A stretch of 64,000 nt of DNA from Lachnospiraceae bacterium KM106-2 (GCA_009731425.1 AP018794.1:2611960-2675959), one strand, 5' to 3'; numbered from the stretch's first letter, positions 16,496-27,386 are shown. Made by a program: numbers and translations. Notes: generated by a model not told the origin, from the sequence alone.

Positions 16496-19069
16496 TTATT
16501 TTAATTTAAGATTTTTAATACTTGTATCACTACTATATACTTTTTTACCGCTAACGGTCTTATAAGCTCTTACTTTAAAATAAGTGTTCTTTTTTGTTAA
16601 TTTCTTAGTTGTGAAAGATACCTGAGATCCTTTATTAATGCTCTTGATCAATTTATATTTTCCCTGCTTAGAATTAGCCTGATAGATTTGGTATCCGCTT
16701 GCACCGCTTACTTTCTTCCAAGTAAGTTTTGCCTTATTTTTTCCAGAAGCTTTCACAGTAAAACTGGATGGTGTATTAACTTTTGTAGTTGCACTGATAG
16801 AAGCTTTGCTTCCATATACTTTCTTACTATTATCTTTCTTGTATGCAGCCACTTTAACCGTATATTTTTTACCAGATTCTAATTTCTTTCCTGATAACTT
16901 AGAAATTGTAAGTTTTGTAGTTTTTGAAGAAACGTTACTTACTACAACATCTTTCTTTGTCTTTGTATTGTAATAGTAAACCGTGTAACCTGCTGCACCA
17001 GTTTGTTTTGTCCAAGATACCGTAAAACGATCCGATTTTACTTTTGAAACCTTAAGTCCTGCTACTTTACCTGGAGCTTTCACTGGTTGGCTTACAACTG
17101 GGTTCTGTACTGGAGGTGTTACCTGAGTATCGTTCGATGGTTTCTGTTCGGTTGGATTGGATTCAGGAACTTGTGGTGTTGAATTATCCGGTTTTGACTC
17201 TTCTGGTGTTGACTCTTCTGGTTTTGGTTCTTGTGGCTTTGGTTCTTCTGTCACCGTTATACCATCTAGTAATGAGATCAATCCTACTTTCTGATCCCCA
17301 CTCTGATCAACTTTCACAGTAAGCGCCATTAAGTTAGAACCGATCGAGTTATCGTACGTATAATCGTTCCATTTACTCGGAAATTCTGAAAACTCAGAAT
17401 CATAATTTCCTAGAATCTCATAATCATCCGATTCCACTTCCTGCCCTTTGTCATTGATAATAATCTTACGATCATTCTTTTGTGCAATCGAATAATCATT
17501 CTCTCTTAGCATCTTGATACTATCGTAGATTGGCTCTGCCGCCACGCAACCCTCTGTGTCTACAATGCCATATTTACCTTCTGTGGTTTCAACTCTCTTA
17601 TTTCCATTGTCATAATCATCATAACTGCTATACCAGTCAGTAACTGTACCGCCTTTCGTTAAGAAGCGATACCCTTTTTCTTTACTATATTCAACAGCAG
17701 CTATACTAGAGTTTGGATAGTTCCCCATTTCTGGAGTAATATAATCTGAGTATTCTGTCTGATACTGGATCTTACGATCAAACGTGATCAACTTATACTT
17801 TTCAAATCCTGTTGTAATCGCCATTGCTGCTTTTGATTGTGATTGGTATTGTCCATCTAATATTTCTTTACTGCTCTTTGTACCATCGGTATTGTAGAAA
17901 TGTATTTTTGCCGTATTATATGTGTCATTGTATAGTTCTTTTTCATCAATTACTGAAAATACTATATCATGATCTACTAAGTAAAGTGACTGTGTCGTAA
18001 TTTGATAATCAGGATAATTATTTTTATACTCTTCCTGTGCATTGAGAATATCTTTTTTCTGTTCATAGTTATAAACAGTCTCATCGCCATGTTTTGTCCC
18101 GTAAATAAGGTTCTTGTCATCATAAGAAATAATTTTTTTATTTGACGAGAACACAACCTCACCAGATTGACTCATTAATTTATAAAGTGATCCATCTGAC
18201 GTATAAGTTCTAGCTGCGGCATATCCTACCGTTGATAAGTTGTCGATATCGTCGAAACTGTAATATCCTTCTAATTCAAACACTAGCTGTCCAGAATTCT
18301 TAAGTACACAAGTTTTGTTTCCAGAAGTTACAACAACATAGTCACTTCCTTCTTTTATCTGAATAGAAGGGTAACTATCAAAACCGGAGATAGTGGAAAG
18401 GATTCTTCCTGAATTATCGATCATAGAAAATGTGCCTTTTCCATTTTCCCTATAACTGACATATTGTAGACTATTGGCATAGATTGGCGGATAAAAGCTT
18501 ATTTCAAGATCTGAAAACTCTTTGATCACTGTGCCATCTTTTTTTCTTAATGTCCATTGATTCGTATCTGTTTTGTTCGACTTATTTATTGTTGCATTAG
18601 TCGTAAAGAACATCTGTGGACCTGCACATAATACAGACTCATAAAAATTCTCTGTCCCACCAAACATAACGCTATTGTGATCCATAACGCCTACTTTATT
18701 ATCTTTTCCTACAAGAAGCAGACCATTTTCATTAAATACGGAGTATCTCTCCCCTCGAACATAAGTAGCTCCTGTTGTAGAATAATAAATTTTATCAAAT
18801 CCAACATTATTTTTAATTTCTTTTTGCTTTCCATCTTTATCAATGTAGATATATTTGGTTGCATTCGTAATCTGTTTCAACTTACCATTTTCTAATAGTA
18901 AATATCCATCCCCTAAACGAACACCATCCTCATACACATTGTCAGCAAGTACACTTACATGCTTTTTGGATGAAGCGGATACTTCCACAGGGCTGATTCC
19001 AGCTACTGTAGAAAACATAGTTGCCATTGCTAATACAAACGCAGTGGTCTTTCTAAAAGTTCTTTTCAT
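16496..19069 (-). CDS. Secreted surface protein with WG-like repeats and two FN3 domains
   Basis: 857 residues. The signal peptide covers about residues 1-32 (basic start, hydrophobic core, VEVSASS). A long beta-rich region (40-640) carries scattered WG-type repeats, clearest in EGKYGIVDTEGCVAAEPIYD and KVGVMDHNSV. A Pro/Glu/Ser/Thr linker at about 655-715 (EPKPQEPKPEE, STPEESKPDN) is followed by two lysine-rich fibronectin type III domains (about 720-857; WTKQTGAAGYTVYYYN, WKKVSGASGYQIYQAN). There is no LPxTG motif, so attachment may rely on the basic FN3 region. It ends the operon PBP - polymerase - surface protein, with a 43-base gap upstream, and may be the protein displayed with that machinery. 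Function unknown. Confidence 0.8.
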   Translation of the reverse strand: MKRTFRKTTAFVLAMATMFSTVAGISPVEVSASSKKHVSVLADNVYEDGVRLGDGYLLLENGKLKQITNATKYIYIDKDGKQKEIKNNVGFDKIYYSTTGATYVRGERYSVFNENGLLLVGKDNKVGVMDHNSVMFGGTENFYESVLCAGPQMFFTTNATINKSNKTDTNQWTLRKKDGTVIKEFSDLEISFYPPIYANSLQYVSYRENGKGTFSMIDNSGRILSTISGFDSYPSIQIKEGSDYVVVTSGNKTCVLKNSGQLVFELEGYYSFDDIDNLSTVGYAAARTYTSDGSLYKLMSQSGEVVFSSNKKIISYDDKNLIYGTKHGDETVYNYEQKKDILNAQEEYKNNYPDYQITTQSLYLVDHDIVFSVIDEKELYNDTYNTAKIHFYNTDGTKSSKEILDGQYQSQSKAAMAITTGFEKYKLITFDRKIQYQTEYSDYITPEMGNYPNSSIAAVEYSKEKGYRFLTKGGTVTDWYSSYDDYDNGNKRVETTEGKYGIVDTEGCVAAEPIYDSIKMLRENDYSIAQKNDRKIIINDKGQEVESDDYEILGNYDSEFSEFPSKWNDYTYDNSIGSNLMALTVKVDQSGDQKVGLISLLDGITVTEEPKPQEPKPEESTPEESKPDNSTPQVPESNPTEQKPSNDTQVTPPVQNPVVSQPVKAPGKVAGLKVSKVKSDRFTVSWTKQTGAAGYTVYYYNTKTKKDVVVSNVSSKTTKLTISKLSGKKLESGKKYTVKVAAYKKDNSKKVYGSKASISATTKVNTPSSFTVKASGKNKAKLTWKKVSGASGYQIYQANSKQGKYKLIKSINKGSQVSFTTKKLTKKNTYFKVRAYKTVSGKKVYSSDTSIKNLKLK

Positions 19070-19112
19070 CTTCTTTCCCTCTCGAATTAAATTTATTTAC
19101 AAAACTATTGTT

Positions 19113-20915
19113 TTAGCAAATCGAATCTTTTGTTCTCTGAAAGCTTCCATAACCAATTCCAAGGAGCATCCAGAATATCGGTGAAACTACCACCATACTG
19201 TCATTGACCATACCAATGATCATAAAGCTGATCGTACCAAGAAATACTCCTTGTAAATCCTGATTCACAGCAAACGCTTTCATTCCTCTCATAAAATAAC
19301 AAACGAATAAGAATAAAACCGCGATCAAACTGATTCCTCCTGTCTGTAAAGCAATCTGCAGATACATATTATGAGGTTTATCTATCATAAGATTTGTAGT
19401 ACCGTGTGTATTCAAAAGCCCTACATAATCATATTGTTGAAATTGATATAGAAAAGTACCTGGTCCTTTTCCAATAAGTAGATTCTGTTTTAATAATGGC
19501 ATGGAGTTCATCCATGCATAACCTCTACCTGTAAAATAACTATAATACCGTTTGCCAATTGAACTTGTTCGACTAACCGATTCTAAGGCGATTCCATTTT
19601 GTCCGACTCCATAGAATCCATCTTCGGTCATATAGAAATCTAGTGTGCTCTCATAGCCAAGATCAATACTGACACCTTCTGTAGAAAATACTAACTTGAT
19701 TGGCTCATAGCCCGTTTCTTGTAGCTGTATTTGTTCATCAGAACTATTGGTAGTCTTAAGTTTCTTTTCCTCTTCATCGTAAATCTTCATTTTATTTCGA
19801 TTTGATGGTTCATTTTGGTCATATTCAAGCGTGAATGCCTTCTCGGTTCCGATCAGGGTAAGCTTATTCCCCTCCATGTGGAGATCAGTCAACTCAAATC
19901 TCTGCTGTTTGGTATTCTCATACTTTGTATTAGAAGATGACATTTGCAGCATCTCAAGCAACTTTCCCTGAGAGGTAACATTGATGATACAGATTCCACC
20001 TATAAAAAATCCAATATAGATCAGACTCTCCTTCCATCTATCTAAGAGCTCTTTTCGCTTATAAATGAGGATTACGATCACTTGCAGCAAGACAAGATAA
20101 AATGCAGCTGTCGATCTCGATCCAACGATAGCCGCTATCATTCCCGTTGTTAGAATGGCATATCCGATTTTTTCCCATATGATCTTGGCTTCTATTAGAT
20201 ACATCGCTAATATCGGGAAGATCAGAACGGAAAAGCTACCAAAATAGTTGGAATTAAAGAATGTTAATGTGATCATATTCTTAAAATTACCTGTTTGTAA
20301 TGATTGGATAATCGCTTTATAGTTATCTCCTGCTAATAAATTCTTAAAAAATTCAAACTGAAATAAATATCCGCCAAAGAATTCAATTCCTGATAAAATC
20401 ACGGTAATTCCCGCTACTATAGTAATTCCATACTTTAGAGCATTCTTGACTTTAGGAGACCGAAAATAATTAATACCTGCTAAAAAAAGCACCATATATC
20501 CGATCAACACAAAAGTTCCCTCGAATTCTACCGGTGATCCAGATACGACTTCACCTTGATAAGGACTGAACACACTAGATAATAGGACTCCCACAATATA
20601 TACAAGCACCGCCCAAAGAGTGGAACGATACTGTTTCTCTTTTAATGGAATATCCGAAATAATATGATCCGGAAAGATATGTTCTCCGAGAAAAAAACAA
20701 ACAATCACAATCATCATAAAGATGATCCATACACTTTTATAATAAAGGAACAAGTCAAAATAAATTCCCTGTTGATTCGAAAAATACTGGCCTTCTCGTT
20801 CTGATAACTCATAAATCTTCAAACGAGATACCCACGGAAGCATCACTAAAAATGCAACTAAAATATAGCCAATCAAACGTTTATAAGCTGGCTCGCTTTT
20901 CTTTCTTCTGCTCAC
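19113..20915 (-). CDS. O-antigen-ligase/polymerase-like (Wzy_C) membrane protein
   Basis: 600 residues with about twelve membrane segments and a large extracellular loop at about 310-490. The Wzy_C/O-antigen-ligase signature is present: GKGPGTFLYQF, then DKPHNMYLQIALQTGGI with the conserved His. Such enzymes join or polymerise lipid-linked glycans at the outer face of the membrane. In Gram-positives they act on teichuronic acids, capsules or glycoprotein glycans. The start is GTG at 20915 with GGAG twelve bases before it, 14 bases after the PBP stop, so it is in one operon with the PBP and probably with the following surface protein. The glycan substrate is unknown. Confidence 0.85.
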   Translation of the reverse strand: MSRRKKSEPAYKRLIGYILVAFLVMLPWVSRLKIYELSEREGQYFSNQQGIYFDLFLYYKSVWIIFMMIVIVCFFLGEHIFPDHIISDIPLKEKQYRSTLWAVLVYIVGVLLSSVFSPYQGEVVSGSPVEFEGTFVLIGYMVLFLAGINYFRSPKVKNALKYGITIVAGITVILSGIEFFGGYLFQFEFFKNLLAGDNYKAIIQSLQTGNFKNMITLTFFNSNYFGSFSVLIFPILAMYLIEAKIIWEKIGYAILTTGMIAAIVGSRSTAAFYLVLLQVIVILIYKRKELLDRWKESLIYIGFFIGGICIINVTSQGKLLEMLQMSSSNTKYENTKQQRFELTDLHMEGNKLTLIGTEKAFTLEYDQNEPSNRNKMKIYDEEEKKLKTTNSSDEQIQLQETGYEPIKLVFSTEGVSIDLGYESTLDFYMTEDGFYGVGQNGIALESVSRTSSIGKRYYSYFTGRGYAWMNSMPLLKQNLLIGKGPGTFLYQFQQYDYVGLLNTHGTTNLMIDKPHNMYLQIALQTGGISLIAVLFLFVCYFMRGMKAFAVNQDLQGVFLGTISFMIIGMVNDSMVVVSPIFWMLLGIGYGSFQRTKDSIC

Positions 20916-20929
20916 GTTTCTTTCTTCTC

Positions 20930-22336
20930 CTACTTCCGTTTCTTCTTCGCACAGGTGCTACAAAAGTCGAGGGAATCCTCTTTGTGATATACCCCCTGTT
21001 TTATACTTGTACAAGCATCTCCTGCTAACAGTCCCGTTTGCTCACAATAGTCTCTTGTCACAATATCACCTGATAATTCAAAGGAATTCTTTTCTAAAGT
21101 AACCGTATCCATTACTGTCTTCCAAACATCAACTGCTGTTATATACGTACGTTGATCAAACTCCGTCTGTTTCTCACTTTTTCCTAACCATACACCAGCA
21201 ATATATTCTGGAGTAGCCCCTACAAATAATCTGCTACTCACGTTCTGATCTTCTGCAATGGTTCCTGTCTTACCAATTACCTGGGTTCCTTTTATTGCAG
21301 CATTTCTAGCGGTACCTCGTTCTCCATTTACTACACTGCTTAGTAATTGGTTCATAATACTAGAAGTTTCACTACTAATAACCTGATTTCCCTTATTCTT
21401 ATTTTCATATATGATCGTTCCATCTTCCTCTTTCACACGAAGAATTGTTGTCTGCTTATAATAGCTGCCATCTCCTCCAAAGATTCGATAGCAAGAGGTT
21501 AAATGAGATAGCGTTGTCCCTTTGCTTAAATATCCTAATGCCAGTGCCGATGGTTGGAGATCATTTTCCTTGTCTTCTTCCTCCACTAAGGTAGTAAATG
21601 CAAGCTTCTCTCTTAGAAATGCGCAGATCTTTTCTTCTCCCAACGTCTGTACCAACTGTACCGGTACCGTATTTTTGGATACTTCAATTGCATTCTCTAA
21701 TAAAATTTTTCCCGCATACTCACCATCTGCATTCGTTGGCCAAAGCCTTGCTCCCCCCATGCCTTGCAGAACGGATGGCTTGTCCTCAACCAAAGAAGAA
21801 TAATGTATTACCTTTTCTTCCATTGCCAAAGCATATACCGATAATGGTTTTATGGTAGAACCAATTTGAATCAATTCATCGGTTGCATAATTCTTAGCCG
21901 CATTGTCTTGATCTCGATTCCCTTTTAATGCCTTAATCTGTCCTTCATAGTCCATAATGACCATGGCGGCTTCATTCGCAGTTGGACTCTTACTTCTCGT
22001 AAAGGTCTTCTCCTGTTCCCAAGCCTCCTCTAACTGTGCTTGTAACTTAGGATCCCTCGTTGTCTCTACAACGATATCTTTTTTATATAAAAAACGCTCT
22101 GCCTCTTCTTTGGTATACCCCTTCTCGCTCTGAAGGATCTTAACGGTCTCATCAAATGCAGAACTTGCATAATCATCGCTGATCTGCTCCTTCTTTCCTT
22201 CTGATAAATCATAAAACTTCTTTCCATCTTGATCTAGAAAGATAGCAGCTTGTTTCTTTCCCAAAAAGGAATAACCAACACTAACAGCTACCACTGTCAC
22301 GCAAACTGTTACTGGTATGAACCATTTCTTTCTCAC
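20930..22336 (-). CDS. Penicillin-binding transpeptidase lacking a glycosyltransferase domain
   Basis: 468 residues. A membrane anchor at about 7-25 is followed by a short linker and a class A PBP-like transpeptidase domain: Ser160 in GSTIKP (SxxK), the SKN triad at 220-222 and KTGT at 356-359. A helical linker (70-90) resembles the region that normally joins GT51 to the transpeptidase, but the GT51 domain is absent, so it cannot polymerise glycan. Four Cys at the C-terminus (DYCEQTGLLAGDAC and DFCSTCAKKKRK) follow the common PBP1 tail pattern. It cross-links peptidoglycan outside the cell. It heads the operon with an O-antigen-ligase-like polymerase and a surface protein. Confidence 0.88.
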   Translation of the reverse strand: MRKKWFIPVTVCVTVVAVSVGYSFLGKKQAAIFLDQDGKKFYDLSEGKKEQISDDYASSAFDETVKILQSEKGYTKEEAERFLYKKDIVVETTRDPKLQAQLEEAWEQEKTFTRSKSPTANEAAMVIMDYEGQIKALKGNRDQDNAAKNYATDELIQIGSTIKPLSVYALAMEEKVIHYSSLVEDKPSVLQGMGGARLWPTNADGEYAGKILLENAIEVSKNTVPVQLVQTLGEEKICAFLREKLAFTTLVEEEDKENDLQPSALALGYLSKGTTLSHLTSCYRIFGGDGSYYKQTTILRVKEEDGTIIYENKNKGNQVISSETSSIMNQLLSSVVNGERGTARNAAIKGTQVIGKTGTIAEDQNVSSRLFVGATPEYIAGVWLGKSEKQTEFDQRTYITAVDVWKTVMDTVTLEKNSFELSGDIVTRDYCEQTGLLAGDACTSIKQGVYHKEDSLDFCSTCAKKKRK

Positions 22337-22381
22337 TAATTAATTCCTTCCTATTGCACAAATTCTCATTTTATATAACAT

Positions 22382-22389
22382 ATATCGAC
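22382..22389 (-). promoter_or_regulatory. GTCGATAT motif upstream of the PBP gene
   Basis: Minus-strand GTCGATATATG, 46 bases before the start codon. Fifteen bases further upstream is TAGA, which would be a one-mismatch SigD -35 (TAAA). This is the best flagellar-sigma-like pair among the motif copies in the window. Confidence 0.4.
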
Positions 22390-22413
22390 ATTATTCGTCT
22401 TTTCTCTAATGAC

Positions 22414-22447
22414 AAAAAAAGGATATGTTGTTCTCCAACATATCCTT
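22414..22447 (-). terminator. Terminator of the gene at 22478
   Basis: Minus-strand AAGGATATGTTG pairs perfectly with CAACATATCCTT and is followed by seven T. It ends the transcript of the small membrane protein gene. Confidence 0.92.
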
Positions 22448-22477
22448 CCTCTTTATTATTTTATGTACGGCCTCATT

Positions 22478-22981
22478 CTAGAATCCAAGTGCATCGCCTT
22501 TATCAGAGCGATATTTATCGACTGTGATCTGATCTCCATTCACTCTGCAGTTTAACATAATTCCATATTCATCTCTTCGATCTGCATATACCACATCTGC
22601 GGCTAAGATATTGGCACCGTATGCAATAAATGTAGTTCTCTTAAACTGCATTGTTTGGATCTTATCTAGCTTCTTGTCCCCTTGCATTTTGGAAACGACC
22701 TTTTCCGAAAATTCAGGTAACGTATTACGATGCATAATTTGTTCTGCATAACTATGAAGTAATTCCTTAATGGACTGCTCTGAATAATTTGGATGCTCGT
22801 TTAAAAACTTAGTTACATGCTTCTTCTCCATCATATTACTCATTCCTGCATGAATGTTCGAATCACTGATTGGTGTTCCCTTTAATAGATGCTCTCTCGC
22901 TCTCGTCTTTAAATTGTTTACCTTAATTCCAATAAATGCAATCAGTGCTACAAATAAAAGTACAATTATCATTCCTAACAT
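22478..22981 (-). CDS. Membrane-anchored protein of unknown function
   Basis: 167 residues: an N-terminal membrane helix (3-20), a charged linker, a helical region (HVTKFLNEHPNYSEQSIKEL) and a C-terminal beta-rich part (ANILAADVVYADRRDEYGI, then MLNCRVNGDQITVDKYRSD). The layout of one helix followed by a small alpha/beta domain is somewhat like Tim44/NTF2-like extracellular domains, but I do not recognise the family. A well-formed promoter (23032-23060) and a perfect terminator show it is an independent gene. Confidence 0.65.
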   Translation of the reverse strand: MLGMIIVLLFVALIAFIGIKVNNLKTRAREHLLKGTPISDSNIHAGMSNMMEKKHVTKFLNEHPNYSEQSIKELLHSYAEQIMHRNTLPEFSEKVVSKMQGDKKLDKIQTMQFKRTTFIAYGANILAADVVYADRRDEYGIMLNCRVNGDQITVDKYRSDKGDALGF

Positions 22982-23031
22982 GTTTCATTTCCCCCTTATT
23001 TTTATTTTATAGAATAATATTTGTCTTTCTA

Positions 23032-23060
23032 ATTGTAAGTCTTGTCCATTTTTCTGTCAA
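23032..23060 (-). promoter_or_regulatory. Promoter of the gene at 22478
   Basis: On the minus strand TTGACA (23060-23055) and TACAAT (23037-23032) are 17 bases apart, about 50 bases before the ATG. A close match to the housekeeping consensus. Confidence 0.7.
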
Positions 23061-23076
23061 ATTTTTCTTTTTAATT

Positions 23077-24825
23077 CTATTTTTTACTTGAAAATTGATC
23101 TGTTTCTTTCTTTAACTCTTCTGCAATCTCTTTATTATTACCCGACTCAGTGTTAATCGTCTCAATATTCTCTTTTAACTCCTTCACACTTTCGGTCGAT
23201 TGCTGAATTCCCGCAGCACTCTCTTCATAAGCAAGACTAAGATTCTTGATTCCGCCATTAATACGCGTAATACGATTATTTAATGCCGATGCGCTTTCCG
23301 TAAATCCACTGAGCATCTTACCTACCGTATCTGCATCCTGATGGTAACGATCTGCCATATTTACGAATTGATCATATTCTGGCAAAATATTATTATTTAC
23401 ATAATTCAATAAAACCTTGGAATTATCGATCAAACAATAGACTGCTTTTGTGATCAATTCATTAATATTCTGTATCTCATTAGCCGTTTCCCGGCTGTGT
23501 TCAGCCAGATCATTAATTTCTTTTGCAACAACAGCAAATCCTCTTCCTGCTTCGCCTGCTCTCGCTGCCTCGATCGTAGCATTCAAAGCTAATAGATTCG
23601 TCTGCTCTGCAATCTCTAAAATAATGCCTGACAATTCCTGAACCTTATCAATGCTCTCACACTGATGGATACTAGACTCTAATGAGTCCATATTAGAACT
23701 AAGTAACTGACTTGTATTATCTTTGCTTTCAACTGTTTTATTTTTGATATAGCCGGCTCTCTCTTTGATCTCAAGAACAAATTTATTACCATTTGCTACA
23801 TCCTCTACGATTTGATTGGTCTCACCTAAAATATGGTCCGCATCTAACTTCATATCTTCAGACATAGAGGCAATCTCTTCTATGTCTGTTGCTAAATGCT
23901 CCATTACATCGGATATATCAAGTACTTCCTGATTAATGTGATCGATGTTATCACTCATGACAAAAGAAGAATTCTCCATATGATTTACTTCTTCTTTTAT
24001 CTTTCTTACTACTTGCTGAAGTTTCTCTAAGAATAGATTGATACCAACGATCAACTGTCCTACCTCATTTCCAGAATAAACTTCTAAACGATTTGATAGG
24101 TCACTTTGTCCGCTTTCAAGATCATTCATAATGATATTTAAGGTTGTATTGGATTTTTCTAAAGGTCGAATGATCACCTTATGGATTCGTAAATAGATCA
24201 AAATTGCCCCAATGATCGAGATCACTAATAAAATCCCTTCCACTATTTGTATCTGCTGATTCTCTTGTCTAATTTCAACTCTAATATTACCAATACTTTG
24301 ATCGATTTGCTTTTCTAACTGAGTACAACTTTTTTCTCTCTTAAGAATTACTTTAAGCAAATCTCCTCCTAAAATAGCACTGGCTCCTTTAATATCTGAT
24401 TGCTCTCTCTTTTGTCTGCACTGATCAATTAACTGTAGTAACTCTTTATTATTACTCTCATAACTATGAAATGCTTGTAATAGTTTAGTGTCGCCTAACT
24501 CAGTACACTTTTTCTCCATCTGGCTAGATTTTGACTTGATATCATTCATCGTACTGACCAATGATTCGCTGATATTTCCACTCTGTTGCAACAGCTCATC
24601 GGACATTAAGACCATCATATTAATATATTTCTGTGAAATCTCAATATTTCGGCTGATATCACCATAGTCCTTTTCTATCGCTAAACAATGATTACTCAGC
24701 CTATCCTCTGCTTTCTTGGTAATGCTAATATGTCTGTTTGTAATAAGTGCGTTAATAGAAATAATAATGATGATAAGCGCCATCATACACAATATCTCTA
24801 TTTTTATCTTCTTTTTACCCTTCAT
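23077..24825 (-). CDS. Methyl-accepting chemotaxis protein, encoded in the rhamnosidase operon
   Basis: 582 residues. A transmembrane helix at about 10-29 is followed by an all-helical extracellular domain (30-195; four-helix-bundle type, rich in Lys/Glu/Gln), a second transmembrane helix (195-213), a HAMP domain (about 215-270), and a signalling coiled coil with the hairpin tip [20 protein letters not shown]. The C-terminus is [14 protein letters not shown], so no CheR-docking pentapeptide is obvious. It starts inside the last codons of the GH78 gene (11-base overlap) and is the last gene of the sugar ABC/glycosidase operon. It is therefore made when that substrate is used and probably drives movement toward it, perhaps through the sugar-binding lipoprotein. 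That link is inference. Confidence 0.9.
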   Translation of the reverse strand: MKGKKKIKIEILCMMALIIIIISINALITNRHISITKKAEDRLSNHCLAIEKDYGDISRNIEISQKYINMMVLMSDELLQQSGNISESLVSTMNDIKSKSSQMEKKCTELGDTKLLQAFHSYESNNKELLQLIDQCRQKREQSDIKGASAILGGDLLKVILKREKSCTQLEKQIDQSIGNIRVEIRQENQQIQIVEGILLVISIIGAILIYLRIHKVIIRPLEKSNTTLNIIMNDLESGQSDLSNRLEVYSGNEVGQLIVGINLFLEKLQQVVRKIKEEVNHMENSSFVMSDNIDHINQEVLDISDVMEHLATDIEEIASMSEDMKLDADHILGETNQIVEDVANGNKFVLEIKERAGYIKNKTVESKDNTSQLLSSNMDSLESSIHQCESIDKVQELSGIILEIAEQTNLLALNATIEAARAGEAGRGFAVVAKEINDLAEHSRETANEIQNINELITKAVYCLIDNSKVLLNYVNNNILPEYDQFVNMADRYHQDADTVGKMLSGFTESASALNNRITRINGGIKNLSLAYEESAAGIQQSTESVKELKENIETINTESGNNKEIAEELKKETDQFSSKK

Positions 24826-27364
24826 ATACTTTACCCTCTTTGATTTTATAAGATCCCGCTTCTAAATAAAACTCTTTCTCATCTGATAATATAACTCTTG
24901 CATTTCCATTGAAAGGAATCTTGATCTTATAACATACTTTATTCTTGTCTTCATAGTTCCATGAACATTGATAAACTCCGTAAGGGGAATCCCAGCTGCC
25001 ACTGACTGTAGGGATCAGTGGATCTGGTTTCGGTCTGATCGTCATCTTGACTGGTTCCCCCATACTTGGATGGAATCCGCATAGATATCGATACATCCAG
25101 TTCGCTATACTTCCATATGCATAATGATTTAGACTATTCATTTCCGTACCGCTGATGGTTCCATCTTCTAATAAGGAATTCCATCGCTCCCATATGGTAG
25201 TCGCTCCTAGATTCACTTCAAATAGCCAGCCTGGATACTGCTCATTTAGTAATAGCTCATATGCCATATGATTCATTCCATTTTCAGATAAGGCAATTGG
25301 CAATAATGGCGTACCCACAAAACCGGTATTCAACTTATTATCATTTAACTCCATTAAATTTCTTAACGAAGTAACCAGTTTCTCTTTCGTATCTTTCGGA
25401 TACAACTGAAACGTTAATAATAAGGCACATGCCGTCTGCGTCAGTTCTCCCTTATAGTTTCCTTCCTCATCAAAATAATAAGAGAGAAATGCTTTTCTAA
25501 TATTATTTTCTAGTTGCTTAAAATCATTTCTACGACAATCTCCAATGACACCTGCTGCCTTTTCACAAAACTGAACAGATCGATAATAATAGGCAGAGGC
25601 TATCATATTAGAATCGGTCTTTCCAATTGGATTATGAATATTTCCATTATCTAATGCCAGCCAATCTCCTAATTGTCTATCATTTTGCCATAGGTAAGGA
25701 TTTTCATTCTCCATACTTCTTCTTGTTACATAATCGACCCACGCAGTCATGATAGGGTACTGCGCTTTCAGTAATTTAGCATCTCCATAATATTCATATA
25801 ACGTCCATGGAAGAATGGTTGCTGCATCTCCCCATATTGCCACTCCATCGTCAATATAGAATGGGTTAATGCCCTCTCTTGGACTCACTTTAGGTTTTGG
25901 AACAAAAAATGGGATCGATCCATTTATCTTTTGCTGCTCTTCCTGTAGATTTCTTAAGTAGTTGCTAAAAAATGCTTTCGAGTCCATATGAAAACAGGCC
26001 GTTGGAGAGAAGATTCCTGCATCTCCTGTCCAGCCCATTCTCTCATCCCTCTGTGGACAGTCAGTTGGAATATCTAAAAAGTTACCTGCTTGAGATCGTA
26101 GGGTGTTCTCAAATAACTGATTTACCTTTTTATTAGATGTAATCAGACTTCCTGTTGTTTCAAGATCAGACATAAGACGATAGGCATAAATCTTAACTTC
26201 ATCGATCTGCTCGATTCCCTCCACTTTAATATAACGAAAGCCATAGAAGGTAAAGTGAGGGCGAATCTGGGTTTCTTCTCCATTACAAGTACAGATAAAC
26301 TCTGCCTTTGCAGTTCTTAAGTTATCACGGTAAAAATCATTATCCTGTAACACTTCACTATAGGAGATCTTAATCGTTTGATTCTCTTGAAAAGAACCGT
26401 TAAGTTCAACCCACCCTGTAATGCTTTCACCAAAATCAACAATCTGGTACCCTGCTTTAGGAATTATCTTAACTGGCTTAAACTTGCCTTTTTTTACAAT
26501 CCTTGGATTTGTCCGCTCCTCCAAGCATTTGGTATCATCGTTTAATACTGTGACGGAACCACCTTTTCGTTCTAAGGTATTATCGATCGTTTCTCCATCA
26601 TAAATTCCATTTTGTAAAATAGAACTCTCAAATACTTCCCAAGTCTCGTCCGTTAATATCTGTAAGGACTCTCCATTCATATCGGTAATCTCTAATTGTG
26701 CAATACATTTCTTTTTGTCGCCATATAAGTTAGTAAATCCACCTTCAAATCCAAATCTTCCTTTATACCATCCTTCTCCTAGTACAATGGATATCTTATT
26801 TCTTCCTTGCCATAGATACCCTGTAATATCCATGACCTGATATTGAAGAAAGCAATCATAAGAATGATATCCTGGCATTAAATACTCTTCGCCAACTTTT
26901 TTTCCATTAATGGATAGTTCATATAGTCCTAGCCCACAGAGATAAATACGAGCCTTCCCAACCTCATGATCTAAGGTGAAATTCTTACAGAATATTGGCA
27001 TTCGATCTGTTTCCTCTGTGGTGATCCACTTTGCTTGCCAAGGTTCCTCTAACTTACCTGTCTCGAACCAGACAATATCACTACAAGCTTCATCACCAGC
27101 ATCACTGGATACCGTAACCTTCCAATAGTATCTTGTTCTAGGCTCTAGATTAAGCTTTAGATCATAACTGCTTTGAATGTAATCATATAAGCATCCACTA
27201 TCAAAAATAATATGTTGCAAATTAGGGTCTTTCGAAATAACGATGCGTACTACCTTTGCATGAACCCCTTTTGATTCCATCACTTTCCATGATAAATGAA
27301 GATCGTCCAAACGGTATCCTATCGGATTCTTTATGTTATTTGTCAATAAATTTACTATTTTCAT
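24815..27364 (-). CDS. GH78 alpha-L-rhamnosidase
   Basis: 849 residues, the typical size. An N-terminal Ig-like domain ([18 protein letters not shown]) is followed by a jelly-roll rhamnosidase N domain ([44 protein letters not shown]). The (alpha/alpha)6 catalytic barrel carries the family signature [19 protein letters not shown], whose Glu near residue 440 is the general acid, and a C-terminal beta domain follows. It releases terminal L-rhamnose from glycosides or pectin-derived oligosaccharides. There is no signal peptide, so it acts on imported sugars. I prefer the second ATG (27364), as GAAAGAG is then properly spaced; the first ATG lies two codons upstream. It follows GH3 by 22 bases and overlaps the chemoreceptor gene. 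Confidence 0.93.
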   Translation of the reverse strand: MKIVNLLTNNIKNPIGYRLDDLHLSWKVMESKGVHAKVVRIVISKDPNLQHIIFDSGCLYDYIQSSYDLKLNLEPRTRYYWKVTVSSDAGDEACSDIVWFETGKLEEPWQAKWITTEETDRMPIFCKNFTLDHEVGKARIYLCGLGLYELSINGKKVGEEYLMPGYHSYDCFLQYQVMDITGYLWQGRNKISIVLGEGWYKGRFGFEGGFTNLYGDKKKCIAQLEITDMNGESLQILTDETWEVFESSILQNGIYDGETIDNTLERKGGSVTVLNDDTKCLEERTNPRIVKKGKFKPVKIIPKAGYQIVDFGESITGWVELNGSFQENQTIKISYSEVLQDNDFYRDNLRTAKAEFICTCNGEETQIRPHFTFYGFRYIKVEGIEQIDEVKIYAYRLMSDLETTGSLITSNKKVNQLFENTLRSQAGNFLDIPTDCPQRDERMGWTGDAGIFSPTACFHMDSKAFFSNYLRNLQEEQQKINGSIPFFVPKPKVSPREGINPFYIDDGVAIWGDAATILPWTLYEYYGDAKLLKAQYPIMTAWVDYVTRRSMENENPYLWQNDRQLGDWLALDNGNIHNPIGKTDSNMIASAYYYRSVQFCEKAAGVIGDCRRNDFKQLENNIRKAFLSYYFDEEGNYKGELTQTACALLLTFQLYPKDTKEKLVTSLRNLMELNDNKLNTGFVGTPLLPIALSENGMNHMAYELLLNEQYPGWLFEVNLGATTIWERWNSLLEDGTISGTEMNSLNHYAYGSIANWMYRYLCGFHPSMGEPVKMTIRPKPDPLIPTVSGSWDSPYGVYQCSWNYEDKNKVCYKIKIPFNGNARVILSDEKEFYLEAGSYKIKEGKVYEG

Positions 27365-27386
27365 ATGCATTCTCTTTCTCTTCGTT

